DNA from: Dermanyssus gallinae | Taxonomy: Eukaryota > Arthropoda > Arachnida > Mesostigmata > Dermanyssidae | Length of the DNA: 64,000 nt | Reading direction: 5' to 3' | NCBI GenBank assembly: GCA_003439945.1 | Contig: QVRM01005960.1 | Span: 1-64,000 of the forward strand | In this document: one piece after another, positions 33,529 to 45,609 of the stretch | Position numbering within the stretch: the stretch's first letter is position 1 | How the letters are laid out: each line of letters begins with the position of its first letter | The notes under the pieces: model-generated | Databases searched by the model: none | What the model saw: the letters and a program-made list of their open reading frames with translations, nothing else | Told to the model about the DNA's origin: nothing | Translations under genes and position numbers: made by a program

Positions 33529-36500
33529 GACTCATTCCGACACTGGACCCTTACTGACTTTCTTGTTGCTTCCCAGCTGCTGCTACTGATCTTACACACG
33601 AGCGAAGAGCAAGTAGCGTCCGACGGACACAACACAGGACCGCCACGATGAATAATCGTCGGGGCCGGGCTGGTGAGCGGTCTGACATCGTCTTGACCTT
33701 TTTAACTTCATCGGTCATACGATGAGTGCCTGCGTTGCCTCCAGGTTTTCAGGAATAGCAGCTATGTAATAATATATTGGTAAGTCAAGCGGCACAGAAA
33801 CACTGTTTGTTGTTGTTGTTGCTGCTGTCGTCGTTGTTATTGCTTGTTGTTGTGGTAGCGTATCAACCGTTTTAGCATAAATCTGTGAAAAATGAGCGTG
33901 GCCTCCGACCACGCTCCTCCAACTCCTCTTCTCCTGTGGCGGCGGCGGCGGCAGCCCAACCCAACGCGTTAATTAAAAGACTCACCACGACTGGATTCCA
34001 ACAGGCTCAACTAGACTAGATTGAGGCTCACAAACGTTGAGTGTTGTCATTCGACTTTTCAATTCCCTCGACACAAACCTTGTGACAGTAAAATGTATCT
34101 TCAGACTATACGCTGTCGGTATGGTGTAGAAGTTTGTCTCTGACATATTTTATTTTACCTACGACGTATCGTCTAAAAACATATAATTCCGATCGGGACA
34201 ATGCGTTGAAATGGTAAGAATGCACTTCGTGAGTAGCAAAGTTTTTGAGGTGCGATGGATTAAAAATTAGCCATGACATGAAAAAAACGTACACGGGCAT
34301 TAGCCTTACGGAAAAAAACCTTAAAAACATCTTTCAAAAAATGCGAAAATGCGATAGCTTTAGTAGCTCGTGCAGTTCATAACACGAGTTGGAAAGTAAT
34401 ATACGGCACCACAACAAGCGGCAAGGAGATTTACAATTGAAGTCCGATGGTGAGCTTATGCCTAAGCTCTGGAAATTATCTTAGCAGTCTGCTACGCTAC
34501 AGTTGCTGTTTTCCGGTAGAGCAGAGATTTCATAGTTCAAATAGAATTTATCTTCTTGCACCTCGCCTATTGCTTACGGAATAAGTACCATTAAAACCAC
34601 AACAACAACAACACTCGTTGACAATTAGTACCACCATTACACTCACCGACATAATGGTTACTTGCTGCCGCGGAGAATAATTGCTTCGTAGTTGTATTCG
34701 TGTTCTCTTCTACCTTGCTCCATTGACAGAACACGAACAATAAATATATGTCCTCGAACGGCAGTGGCCAAATTCATAGACTGATAGAGGAGGAGCCTGC
34801 AAAATTGCGGCTATTCTGTCTGTAACTATAATATATTTGACGCCGTTATCAGCCCTATCGCCGCTGCCATAGCAGTCTGAACGCACGAAAGGCGAAGCTG
34901 ACGATGCGTGATGAGTAATCATCTCTCACTGAAGTGACAACGACTTGTTGTTGACAACAAACGTGGTCGTGGCTCGGTGCTCAACAGGTAGGTATACTGG
35001 CAGCGCTTCCTCTGTCCCTACTATGCGCTAAGCTAAGGACGTTCTTTATCCAAATGTCGCTGCTGCTGCTCGTGAAATCTAATCGTAAGCCGATGAGCTA
35101 ATTCGAGGAAAGGGTGAAGGCATATCGTCAGGTGCGACCTGCCACCATACAGTTTGCGTTCACCAAGTGAAACAACAGGCGACTACATATCAGTCAGCTC
35201 ACTCAGCCCTGCTTCCGTAGACACCACACTCGATGTTGGTTGACAACTTTAAATACCATGCAAGTGGAAAACGGATTTGAAAATAGTCATGTTTACGTAA
35301 TCTTATGGTATAGCCTGTAAATTACAAAAGTGCACGCGCTAGTTTCATAAAGTGAAATTTCTCTTGCGAGCAAATCATCGGATGAAAGGCATGATCGGCA
35401 ATACATGTCATGTAACTCAGTTCTTATCTTCGTAACCACAAACGCTTCCAGGTATCCCAGGTTGAACACTCAGCCGTTTGCGAGCGACTATTCCGTATTT
35501 TTAGATGCTCAACAAATATTTGAAATTATATTTTCACATAAGGCAACGCTGTGTACGATGCATATATGGCGTTTTCTTAGTAAACCTAGCTGTCATCTGT
35601 CTGGTCCAGTGCGCTCAGATTGGCCTGTGTCAGGTCAAGGCCAGACCGCCTGGTTTTCATCCTTCTCGGTAATGGTACTGAGTTCCTTGGTAGTTGTCCG
35701 AATAGCTATGAGATACAGCAAGCAAATCACAGATAATCCAGTTTGATTCTGTGTAGAACAATCATGAGCATAACAACTGGCTTACGAGTAGAGGCCCATT
35801 GCCACGGATAGTCTGCAGCTGTTATTAGTGGTAAAGCAAAGAAGTATCTAATTCTGCCGATGCACAAGGTCGATGCACATCGATCTACTCTCATCAAGTG
35901 GACGTTTTTTTAAGTATCTAATAGAAATAAATAAATATCTTCGACCTGTAAGTATGTACAGACATGCCTCCTTGGCCACTGCCGTTGGATTGCTATGCAT
36001 CTCCAATGAACATTCATCTTACGGATGTTTGTAGGTCGTTAAAAAAACTATAGGGTGCATTTCCCATGGGCTGTATCTTGCGGGACTGTATGCTTAAGGA
36101 GCATGATACATTTCCGCCACTCGTGCACGTGTACATATATATATATATATATATATTATATGGCTGACCTTTAAGTGTGCGCCAGTTATCGAAACCATCA
36201 AGTAGCGTTGATAGTACGGCTCTTGGCAAGCGCGAAGCATTACTTTGCATACACATATGTTGCGAGGAAAAGTTTTTAATTATCCCGCCAAGGGTGTATC
36301 AAACCGCCGAGATGTTCAGACGCGAGCCACGGAAGCCATATGACTTCTTTGTGAGCAGGACGTACAACCACGACAAGCTATCAAAAGAGCGTCTGCGTCT
36401 TTGGCGATGTAGCAATAAATAATTTCCGACTTTGCAAGGTACATCATTTTTATAATCGCCTTCCTACGACTACGAGACGGGGGAGAAGGGGAAAAACTCC

Positions 36501-36800
36501 CGTAGTCGCACGCGACACGCCTGCGGCGGCTGAATTTGGGGCAACGGATAAATATTATGCCTTGGTGAGAGGCGTGCATCAACAAATCACATGCCAAATT
36601 GACGCCAGGCCGAAAGCGCTTCTAGGACGAGAAAATGCCGTTTTTTTGCAACGGGATCACGATAGTAGTCACTTGACTGGTTTGCCTTGCTGCTTTATCT
36701 CGTACTTAGTGTCCTTCGCTTTCTTTCGATTGCTTTTAGAAGAGAAAATGACAGGACCGACATGTTGTGAAATCGATAGAACGTGGAGAATACTTATACT
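33529..36800. other. Intronic sequence, mostly featureless
   Basis: A (GTT)n block lies at 33807-33855, a small GGC run at 33940-33953 and (TA)n at 36134-36155. A perfect 8-bp stem (GAGCGTGG) occurs around 33895-33917. I recognise no gene. Confidence 0.5.
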
Positions 36801-37047
36801 AATATGAATTTGTGATACAAGAACACGTGCACAATATTAATTCCCATATGAAGTAAAGTTGTCGGGCTGACGCTCAGCCAAGATTTAACGTCCATGGAAC
36901 TGTTTTTCACATTGCTTCATAGACGGACCCAATGTGAAAAACATTTCCATGGACGTTAAATCTTGGCCGAGGGTCAGCCCAAAAACTTTACTTTATATAG
37001 GGATGAATATTTATTGTGCACGTGTTCTTATATCACAAATTCATATT
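36801..37047. repeat. ~250-bp palindrome of SINE tail plus flank
   Basis: Arms 36801-36914 and 36930-37047 are inverted copies around a 15-base loop. The outer parts contain ATGAATTTGTGATA, GAACACGTGCACAATA and GTAAAGTT. The inner parts contain AAGATTTAACGTCCATGGAA and TTTTTCACATTG, which match the 3' half of SINE family B at 25609-25792. A SINE tail and adjacent non-SINE DNA were thus duplicated head to head. Confidence 0.9.
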
Positions 37048-37123
37048 TTGTTACACAGAAATAATAATTATATATATATATATATATATATATACTACTA
37101 CAATTACTACTAGTACTAAGGAA

Positions 37124-37600
37124 TTATATATATATTTTATCTCCTCTGGCTCGGATCAGCCGTTCTCCGAATTTCTGCAGCAAATCGCGAGTGGACGGGC
37201 CCTGCTCACTAAGGGTCTCGAAAACAAGCTGGTAAAATCTGTACGGGTACTCGATGTTTTGGTACTTCCGACCCAGCACTGACCATTGAAGGGGCTTGTC
37301 AGTCACTATCACGTGCAAACCAGCATGCAGCTGCTCTCGAACGTGGTTAAGGTGAGACCGTTCGGGCCCTTCTCACCCGTCCTGTGAGACGGGTTCCAGG
37401 AGGCACGATAGGCCACTGGATCGTAAAGCTTTGCTGAAGGTGTCATTCAAGGCCTGGTGCCTTGCTCGCCTGACGATACAGGACGGCAGGTGTGAGCGTA
37501 CACTAGGTCTGTCCCTAAACGAAGTCTGATCGCGATCCTCACCGAATCTTAACCTAACAGAGTTGCGATCCGGACACAGGGAAGAGTGTAGAGCCATACG
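37124..37600 (-). pseudogene. Unrecognised open segment, possibly a decayed retroelement
   Basis: On the minus strand two overlapping frames stay open over about 475 bp of GC-richer DNA with ordinary amino acid composition, unlike the surrounding intron. One (37373-37597) includes Arg-Arg-Ala-Arg-His-Gln-Ala-Leu. The other (37124-37360) includes His-Val-Ile-Val-Thr-Asp-Lys-Pro-Leu and Gln-Asn-Ile-Glu-Tyr-Pro-Tyr. An Arg-His pair followed by an Ile-Val-x-Asp strand is faintly like the C-terminal endonuclease of R2-type retrotransposons, but I cannot confirm it. It could also be an unrelated old gene fragment. Confidence 0.3.
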
Positions 37601-37782
37601 CCAGCGCCGATGGAAAAAATGGCGCGCAGTATTATCTCAGCGTCGGTGGCACATCACGAGATGAGGTTCTCGACCCCATTCTCCCTGGTGGCCAGCGTAG
37701 ACGCGGACTCGTGGCCACTCAGGACAACTGTTCCACGGCGCCTGGGTTTCTTTCGTGTCTATATATATATATATATATATAT

Positions 37783-37802
37783 AAATTCGCCCAACAAACT
37801 TT
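37783..37802 (+). mobile_element. Left-end fragment of the 37826 MITE
   Basis: ATTCGCCCAACAAACTTTA, flanked on both sides by (TA)n, repeats the MITE terminus found at 37840-37856. Confidence 0.75.
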
Positions 37803-37825
37803 ATATATATATATATATATATATA

Positions 37826-37967
37826 CAAAGTCTTCCAGAATTCGCCCAACAAACTTTGAGGTCCAGTACAACTTTAGTAAACCCGTCCCTTGTTTCATTT
37901 GAAAATGTATTTTTTGCCGAGTTGTTCTAGACCTTAAAGTTTGTTGGGCGTATTCTCGAATACCCTG
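37826..37967. mobile_element. 142-bp MITE with ~42-bp inverted ends and TA flanks
   Basis: The left end begins CAAAGTCTTCCAGAATTCG and continues CCCAACAAACTTTGAGGTC. The right end read backwards begins CAGGGTATTCGAGAATACG and continues CCCAACAAACTTTAAGGTC. TA dinucleotides lie on both sides. A CAGGGT-type end, TA target and no coding capacity indicate a non-autonomous Tc1/mariner element. Confidence 0.85.
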
Positions 37968-38226
37968 TATATATAGTTAAATGTAAGAGCGATTGTTTCA
38001 ATTACTGAAAGTTGAGGTTACTTATTTAAAATTTAAGGTCAATGGTGGATGACTAAATTAAAATAAATATGCCGTCCATATCATGGAAAACGATTTCATA
38101 TGAATTAAAATTTATATATATGTTTTCTGTAGCCATCGAAATATGCGTAGCTTATGATACTGTTGGTGGGTCTCGACACAGATCTAGTTGGAGATTTAGG
38201 GTACGCTTTATGTACGTGTAGAATTG

Positions 38227-38228
<2 letters not shown>

Positions 38229-38302
<74 letters not shown>
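38229..38302. repeat. (TA)n microsatellite
   Basis: About 74 bp of TA interrupted once by ACTA near 38273. Confidence 0.95.
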
Positions 38303-38308
<6 letters not shown>

Positions 38309-38819
38309 TGCAGAATCGAATAGGCATTGTCAATGCAAAAACAAAACCTGTAAAGATGTGACATCAAAGTGCAGACAACTAGACGAAGGCCACGAGTTTC
38401 GACGATAAGGCAAAACAAAAACAACATAAAACATACACACACACACACATCATTGTTTGACGCACCAGCATCAAACAAACGGTCGCAGCAGCAGCAGCGG
38501 CGGCGCGGCGGCATCTGCTACTGCTTTGGTTGTCACGGCTATTTTGTATCTGTTGATATGTTTATTGGTGTCGCTTCCTATGATGATATAGCGGGAACAA
38601 CACTAAGCACAGTTACAGAAACAACAACAAACACAATCCTTTCTTAGGTAGAGTCGTACGCGGATTCCTAGAAATTGGGCTTGTTATTCAGACCTTCATG
38701 TACGTGTGCAGCCTGCAGACTCGATCGCACGGGGCCGCCCCTCCCTCGCCCGGCACCCCGCATTTTCCGTTTGTGCGTGAGTGAGCCTGCATGCTTGCAT
38801 GCACAAAAGTGTACGTATA

Positions 38820-38852
<33 letters not shown>

Positions 38853-40129
38853 ATATGTATATATGTATATATATAGAGTTCCACGAATCCGCGACTGCCT
38901 TTGAGCGATTCAGGCAGGCATTCCTCTTGTTAATGTTCACTGCTGCGCTGCCGAATATATGGAACAGCGCTGTGGAGTTTTGCGTCGACTGTCGGCTGAG
39001 AGCCGGCGGCGACAACCTCTACGCATACTCAGTCTGTTAGATTCGAACTATTCGTATCTGTTATGTCTCACTATTAGTATCTTTATCGTACATGGTTACA
39101 TGTATTAGTAACTAGATCTGTTAGTTTAGTGTGTGACGGACGGCCTAGATTCGTTAGCCTGCAGCTTCCGTTACTGATGCATACGAATCAACAGGAAGAT
39201 ATCAATACCCGGAAAACAGAAAACAATAAACAAAACAGAAGAGCTACTGCGACGCCCCTTTGAACAGTTCATAACAACAGTTCTCGTTCTTAGACACAGT
39301 AGAAAAAAGGACGTAGGGTTCACAAACGTTCGGTTCGGATACACAAATAGTGAATTGTTGGTGGAACGCGATGGAGTGACGTTGTTAGCTTTGGTAGGCG
39401 AGCCACAGAGAGAGGAGAGTCTTCTTCGACGAGTTATGCTAACTATAAACTGAAATGCTATGAAGCATACGCGTGAGCGCGCAGCAACAATTTGATCGTT
39501 ACAACTAGTATACACGCAATATTAATATTAGTGTTCAGGTTTTATAATGTTGAGGTATGAAGGTTTGAGCCAGCCTCATGATGCTCTGCTCGTTTCCTCA
39601 ATTCAGAGCGTCTATTATAGAAGCCACGTCCCCCCTACAGACGGCCAAAGACATCATCTGTTTCAGAAACATGGCCTCGCGTCGATCACCTCTAAATACC
39701 TTCTATACGCTTTCTAGTATCTTTCAGAATTTTTGCTGTACCTGTGCTGATGAGGTATTATTATCGTCTAATGCACAGACGGAGTATGCATCGTAGTCTC
39801 GAATGTGAACGACTTGATTTCCACAACGAATCAGCGAAATACGCGGATATCACGCGACACGATGGTATCTTGTCGCGCCTTCATAGTTCGTACTAACAAC
39901 TATTACATGCATCAAAAAGTTCGTAGCATGGAATATAAGCAATAGACGTACAATGACCAAGTACCTTTTATTGTTCACTATAGTCCCCTCGAAGCTTAAC
40001 ACATCTAGTCCAACGATTTTATTCAATAGCATGAACACCACAAGCAAAATTTTAGAATTTTTAGACCCAAAAATACTAAAGGTCCACAGCACATATCACA
40101 TGATTGTTGTTCTGATATCTCTTTCCGGA
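38303..40129. other. Intronic sequence without a recognised gene
   Basis: A short (CA)n (38434-38449), CAG/CGG repeats (38485-38510) and (TA)n (38817-38875) are present. The open frames are short and not recognised. Confidence 0.5.
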
Positions 40130-40760
40130 GAGCTACTTAGGAGGGGGCTTCAAACAGATAATAGTCCCACAGGGGACCCAGGTCCGGAAAATATGGGGGA
40201 TGCTCGATAATTTGGAACTTTACTTCCCTTAATGGTTCCCCCGGTTATGGCAAAAAGCGACGTGTGGGTGGGCGTCTTGTCGTGTTGGAGCAGCATTGGC
40301 TGTAGTGCTCGGATACGTTTCTACACCTGATCCAAAGGTACTGCGAAGTAGTCCCCGGTTATCGCGCTTTCTGTAGAACGGTAGCCAATTAAGAGAATAC
40401 TTTTTGCATCCCAGAGACCCAGTGACCTTTTGCCGCATGCATGGGAGGCCCTTTGCCGCGTGCGGTTCACTCGGTGGCATTTTCCCGTTCTGGAGTGAAA
40501 TGCTGAACTCAGGTTTTGCCGGCGGTCACGAATCGGCTCAAAAAATCTCGCGAATTTCGTCTCAACGCTGCAAAATTACCTCTAAGGGTGACACGCGTGT
40601 CAGTTGTTGCTTAATTGTTATCTCTTGCGGTATCAACTTTGCTCTGTTTTTTTGCATGTGCTGATGCAATACTCGACATGCTGCATTATAGCGAATGACC
40701 ATCTCTTCCGCTATTTTGCGCAGCTTCAATCGGCGGTCACTCTTCACGAGTCTCTAGAAT
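40130..40760 (-). pseudogene. Mariner transposase pseudogene
   Basis: On the minus strand the DNA-binding part (40562-40747) reads Ser-Asp-Arg-Arg-Leu-Lys-Leu-Arg-Lys-Ile-Ala-Glu-Glu. The core includes Leu-Leu-Ile-Gly-Tyr-Arg (about 40375-40395). The second catalytic motif reads Leu-Leu-Gln-His-Asp-Lys-Thr-Pro-Thr-His-Thr-Ser (40257-40292), where mariner normally has His-Asp-Asn-x-Pro-x-His. The following Pro-rich site is degenerate (Ser-Pro-Ile-Phe-Ser). Stops and frameshifts separate the parts. This copy differs from the other mariner remnants in the window. Confidence 0.75.
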
Positions 40761-41144
40761 TCTAGCACAAGTTCTCCTTCGAAGTGGTGAAAAATTCCAA
40801 ACCATGATATCTACATGATTCTTATTTTTGTTATGTTGTTCTGAAGAACATCTCTCTTCTGCGCTGCAGTCGGCATGAGCTCTTTGCTTTTATGAACTTT
40901 TAACAAACATTAATGGTGTACTAACTACACACGTGGTAAAATGTTAGTGGTGTGCTAACTATATATGTGGTAAATAAACACCAGTTACTGTTTTTTCTTT
41001 AATTAGAGATTCATTGCAACCATTTTATTGAAGCTACTTTTTCTTTGCTGTTATTTTTGTTTTATTTGCTGCCGGTGCTAACACAAACTAGATCCTTTCC
41101 AAACAACCACGGTGGGAAACTTCCCCTGGTTTGTGTGTGTACGT
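40761..41144. repeat. AT-rich DNA with a short tandem duplication
   Basis: At about 40915-40975 a unit containing GTGTACTAACTACACACGTG is repeated as GTGTGCTAACTATATATGTG with GGTAAA after each. No gene is seen. Confidence 0.7.
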
Positions 41145-41376
41145 GTTTTTGTTTGTGACTATCTAGGGCCTGCATCTAAGGCTATATATATGATATATGA
41201 TATATGAAATGTGATATATTATATATTATATATTATGTATTATACCAAAGAAGATATTGTTCCGGATTAAGTTTTTGTTTGTGACTATCTAGGGCCTGCA
41301 ATTAAGGCTATATATATGATATATGATATATTATATATTATGTATTATACCAATGAAGATATTGTTCCGGATTAAG
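41145..41376. repeat. 126-bp tandem duplication
   Basis: Unit 1 (41145-41270) and unit 2 (41271-41376) both begin GTTTTTGTTTGTGACTATCT and end GAAGATATTGTTCCGGATTA. Unit 2 lacks about 20 bp of the internal TATA-rich part. Otherwise differences are very few, so the duplication is recent. Confidence 0.95.
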
Positions 41377-42238
41377 CCAAGATGAGACTTTCCACACTAT
41401 TTGTTTGAGAGTACTACGACAGCTACTCTCCAATCCAATATGTGAATTTGTCGGTAGTTTTTCATCGGCCATTTGTCGTCGGTCACTGCAAAAAACATTC
41501 GAAACACGTCGCCGTAGAAGGGCCTCCAGACAGAGCCCGGGGCGTAGCGGCGACGCTTTTGAAGGACTTAATCTGCTTATACGTATTGTGATCTCGTATT
41601 GTCTTATCTCACAGAGGCCTCTATTTTTCTCTCGTTTTTCCTTTCTCTCTCTCTCATTCGCTTGCTTTTGCACGCATCTTTTATATTTTCCTCTCTAAGA
41701 CAACCATTGACGGCCACCAGTAGCAACATAGAGTTGCTGGCGTATTCTCTGTCATAATGTTGCATGGCCTGTGGAAATACAGTGTTCTAATAGTATTGGT
41801 GACACATACAGTATATTGTGATTGTGGGACAATAAGGTATATTACATTATATGGTTTTATCAGGATAAAGACTACGAACGAGGTCGAACAAAATCAAACT
41901 GACACATAGAGGACAGGCCGGCGATCAAGGACGAAGCTCCATTATTAGACGATTAGAAAACAACCAATTTAAACGGCGCGCAAGGATGAAAAACAAAGAG
42001 ATCTCAATGGAAATAAATGACTGTAACGCGCGACATATTTCAGTTCAGTTCAGTACATGATTATTTTCGGACACACGCTTCCGGAACAGAACATCCATGT
42101 TTCATACATCGTTTGACTTGTCATTGCAGGTATCTATATTGTTATTAGTACTGATTGGTACTAATATATTATCAATGTAAAAAAAATGACAAATAAAACA
42201 TTACTTGTTTTTACATTGAAAGTATTTGCGCAGCCTAC
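41377..42238. other. Intronic sequence without recognised features
   Basis: Short CT-rich run at 41636-41660. No gene or repeat family recognised. Confidence 0.5.
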
Positions 42239-42399
42239 TACTAGCCTTGCTGCCTTTTACTGATGGATGTATGCGTGGATAGATGGTAGCTACGTGAGCA
42301 TGAACACGACGTTGCCTTGTAGACGGTGCTTCGTTGTAGGTAGCGTAAAGGGTTCGTTCAGTAGGGGTATTATTTTCATGCCTAGTAACTACTACTGCC

Positions 42400-42510
42400 G
42401 CAGCGTTGTTGTGTTTTTGTTGTTGTTGTTGTTGTCGTTGATGTTGTTGTTGTTGTTGTTGTTGTTGTCGTCGTTGATGTTGTTGTTGTTGTTGTTGTTG
42501 TCGTCGTATC
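42400..42510. repeat. (GTT)n tract with GTC interruptions
   Basis: Three blocks of GTT separated by TCGTCGTTGATG-like spacers, a higher-order repeat of about 36-40 bp. Poly-Gln, poly-Asn or poly-Thr frames on the minus strand are artefacts of it. Confidence 0.9.
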
Positions 42511-43032
42511 CTCGTGCACACGTGACCAGGCGACTCGCACAGTTGAGAACAACACAATCATGACACGAGAACAGACAGGCGACACCGCCTGAGCGTGACG
42601 ACGTAATATTTACTCGTAAACCATGGACTAAACGACGCATCATATTTACTCGTATACCATATACCGCCTTGTTGCACATATGTACACGTGCGTTGTCGTC
42701 CTCATCTTATACGCTGATGACTGATCTGTGCTGACAGATCGTCATAGAGATGTAGTTTTGCTGGATTGGACTAATCAATGGTAATGCTGCTTGCTGTTGA
42801 TGCTGGTGCTGGTGCTGTTATCGCCGTCGCTAGCACCGTCGTTATCGGCCAACAACACCCGAGCCACTGACAAATTTCGGCCGGTGTTAGCCGTGACTTT
42901 CCTGTGAGTTTCAGGTTTTTGTTGTTGTTGTTGTTGTCTTTCGCCATAACTCCTTCGAGATCTCTCTCGCTAGAACCCGGCCTACTTAAACACGCCTATT
43001 CGCCAATCGCCCATCTATTTGTTTATTCGACA

Positions 43033-43078
<46 letters not shown>

Positions 43079-45230
43079 ACTACTTGGCAGCAACGATTTG
43101 ATTGTCGGTTCGTTCGGGCGTCCGTTCAAAATTGTTGTTCTGTTGCCTCCGCATAGAAGTGTTCTCTATTCTAGCCAAACTACTAGAGATACTCAAGTGA
43201 GAGAAACTGTGTATGTGTGAGGGAGAGATGGAGAGAAACGGAGGGATGGGGGACCGAGAGAGAGAGAAAGAGTAAACAGAAATCATGAGAGATTTCGCGG
43301 TTTTTTTTTATATCATACGTCGATGCGAGCTCGAGAGAATTTTTCACCAACGTTCACGGTTACGTTCAACGGCGATGAAGGTGACTGCGATTGTAATCGT
43401 TTCGAGAAAAGCCAGAGAAAAACTGCGGAAGAAAAGCTTGCCCTAGCTTGGTGGAAGAGGTACACTTGACCGTCGTCACACTTAACGCTCACGTCCACCG
43501 TAATTGTCGCCGTTATTGTTGTTGTTGTTGTTGTTGCTGTTGTTGTTGTGGTCGTCGCCGACGACGTTTGCCCCGGCAACAAAGAATACTGACGGACCGT
43601 ATTTATCGCTCATGTTATTTTCATGAGTTATCTCCAGCAAAAATGCTAGAGATAGGGAGACAACTGTCGTATGGATTCGTTGATTCCTAACACATAGTCT
43701 TTCCCTCTCTCGCTTTTCCTATGTCCACTCAATCCCCTCCATACATTTCGTCCCTCTCCGCAACCCCATCTCTCTCATGTACCGTCAGAACGTTACACTC
43801 TGTCTGGGTCGTCTGACAACATGTCGATTTATTTCCATATTTCGAATCAGCAACCCCGTTCAAGTCATTAATGAGCATAGATCACGCTATACGTAAACCT
43901 GTGGAAATCAGGCGGCGTCTATAGCGGCAAGGTTTGAATCGCCAAACACGCGCTTAGGAAGACTGATCTCTCTTTATCTCACTCTCTCTCTTGTTTGCTA
44001 CCACTATTTCCCTATCTCTCTTAGACGACCGGAATGCACGACCTGCATACCTATGACGATAATATTGTTATAGTTTGCAACATGACGACGAAACGAAGCA
44101 GTTCAAATATGGCTTAACGGCAAAAGGTTTACGGCAACCGGCAATGGGCGAGTTAACGGGTGCAGCTTATTGCCGAAACACGTGAGCATTGAGCAGACTT
44201 CATCGTAAGATGAAGATAGTGGATTATGACGACCTTTTGCTATTCGGGAGGTTCTCATGGGTCCCCCAAGCCACCAAATGAGTAGCAGACTCATGACGCA
44301 GGCGATCGTCTGCTTCTCGCATTCCCGCTAACAAAATGCGCCTTTTTTGTTTGTTGTTCTTTTGAGCGATATTTGTTACATTTAGAATGTCGCCGCAATG
44401 GACTTTTTAGTCTGATCTATGCCACTATGCTACGTGAGTTTAATATATGCACAAACCTCAAATATGAGCGTCGTCATTGACGTGTTTGTCGATTACTGTT
44501 AATTAGAAAATTGTTATTGACACACACACAACCGCTCCACTCACACTAGCTTAGCGTCACGTCGCTGTATAAGCGGAAACAAGCACATGGTATCTGGTGC
44601 AGTGGTGTATAGTTGTCTTTAGGCGCATATCGGTTATATGACTGCTTTCGTTTGTTTTTCCCTAATTTCCATTACATGAGGGAAATCGATAAGGTTTTAG
44701 CGAACGAACGGTAAGTTTCAAAGCTTGACCACACGTACTTCACTGGCGCGCACAATTTGCTCGTTTGTTCTCACCGTTCGATTCTCATCGAGTGTGATGA
44801 TACCAAGACCGACTTAACTCTAAAAGGTTCGATGAATCAGTTCAGGAAATGATATATATATATATATATATATATACCGATCGAGTGGCTAGGCAGCCTA
44901 AAAATAGTAAACGCCTTAGGTATCTTCTTTCCGCCTTGCTTCGTTACCAGCTGCAGCTGCCGCTAGACGCCCTATTCCTCGCCGATAGGGCGAGAAAGAA
45001 CTAGCTAGAGCAGCCTTCAGGCCAGTTCTCAAGTTTAGCGGCGGCTACCCATAACGCTGCGTAAGACGCTTCCGTCCTAGTTGCCGTGGGCAGTCTCCAT
45101 CGTTTCCCGATGACGACTAGGTCAAATAATTCCACTGCTAGAACTGTTGGCTCTGAGAGCAGAGCTAAGAGCAGAAGCCGAGACCGGATGAGCCTCGCAT
45201 CCACAAGAGTTACCGCTAGTGGAATCTTTT
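42511..45230. other. Intronic sequence with simple repeats
   Basis: (TA)n at 43034-43075 and 44852-44876, (GTT)n at 43514-43555 and GA/CT-rich patches at 43195-43270 and 43975-43992. A small hairpin with GCCCTAT stems lies at 44968-44992. No gene recognised. Confidence 0.5.
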
Positions 45231-45370
45231 TAAGATTGGAGATTGTTTCTAATTCTAGACTATTCTCTATCCCCGGCTGGCTTGAAATCGCCGTGAGAAG
45301 GCATATCTTCAATGAGGCACCGCGGTGCCGGACATGTTGGCATATCCAGTGATGCTTCCCCAACAACTGA
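45231..45370 (-). mobile_element. SINE family A, 3' fragment
   Basis: On the minus strand it reads GTTGGGGAAGC, CCAACATGTCCGG, TCATTGAAGATATGCC, a diverged GATTTCAAGCC and ATAGTCTAGAATTAGAAACA, the order of the family A 3' half. It lies about 240 bp upstream of exon 2. Confidence 0.75.
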
Positions 45371-45413
45371 ACGTAGCTGGGCTGTATATATATATATAAA
45401 TATTTATGACAAA

Positions 45414-45609
45414 ATTTAGCTCTGTCGTATCTATATACATGGCAGTCAATTTAGCTGTGATGTATTGATATGTATCACCGAATTTATTATAGCCGTGCTG
45501 TATCTATATACCACGCGATTTAGCCATGGGTTGTTCTGTATCTAGATAGCACGAAATTTAGCTATAGTGCATCTGTATAGACCATATTAAATCTAGCTAA
45601 TTGTTACAG
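45414..45609 (+). repeat. Degenerate ~35-bp tandem array ending at the exon 2 splice acceptor
   Basis: Six units start at 45414, 45449, 45482, 45518, 45556 and 45591 (spacing 33-38). Each begins ATTTAGC or a close variant, and most contain a GTATCTATATA-like block and end in CACGA or similar. The last, shortened unit (ATCTAGCTAATTGTTACAG) is the acceptor itself and supplies the likely branch point CTAAT. Confidence 0.8.

Noticed and set aside
42201..42557. Poly-Gln protein on the minus strand
   Set aside because: It is the (GTT)n tract at 42400-42510; the sense-strand and other frames are equally open.
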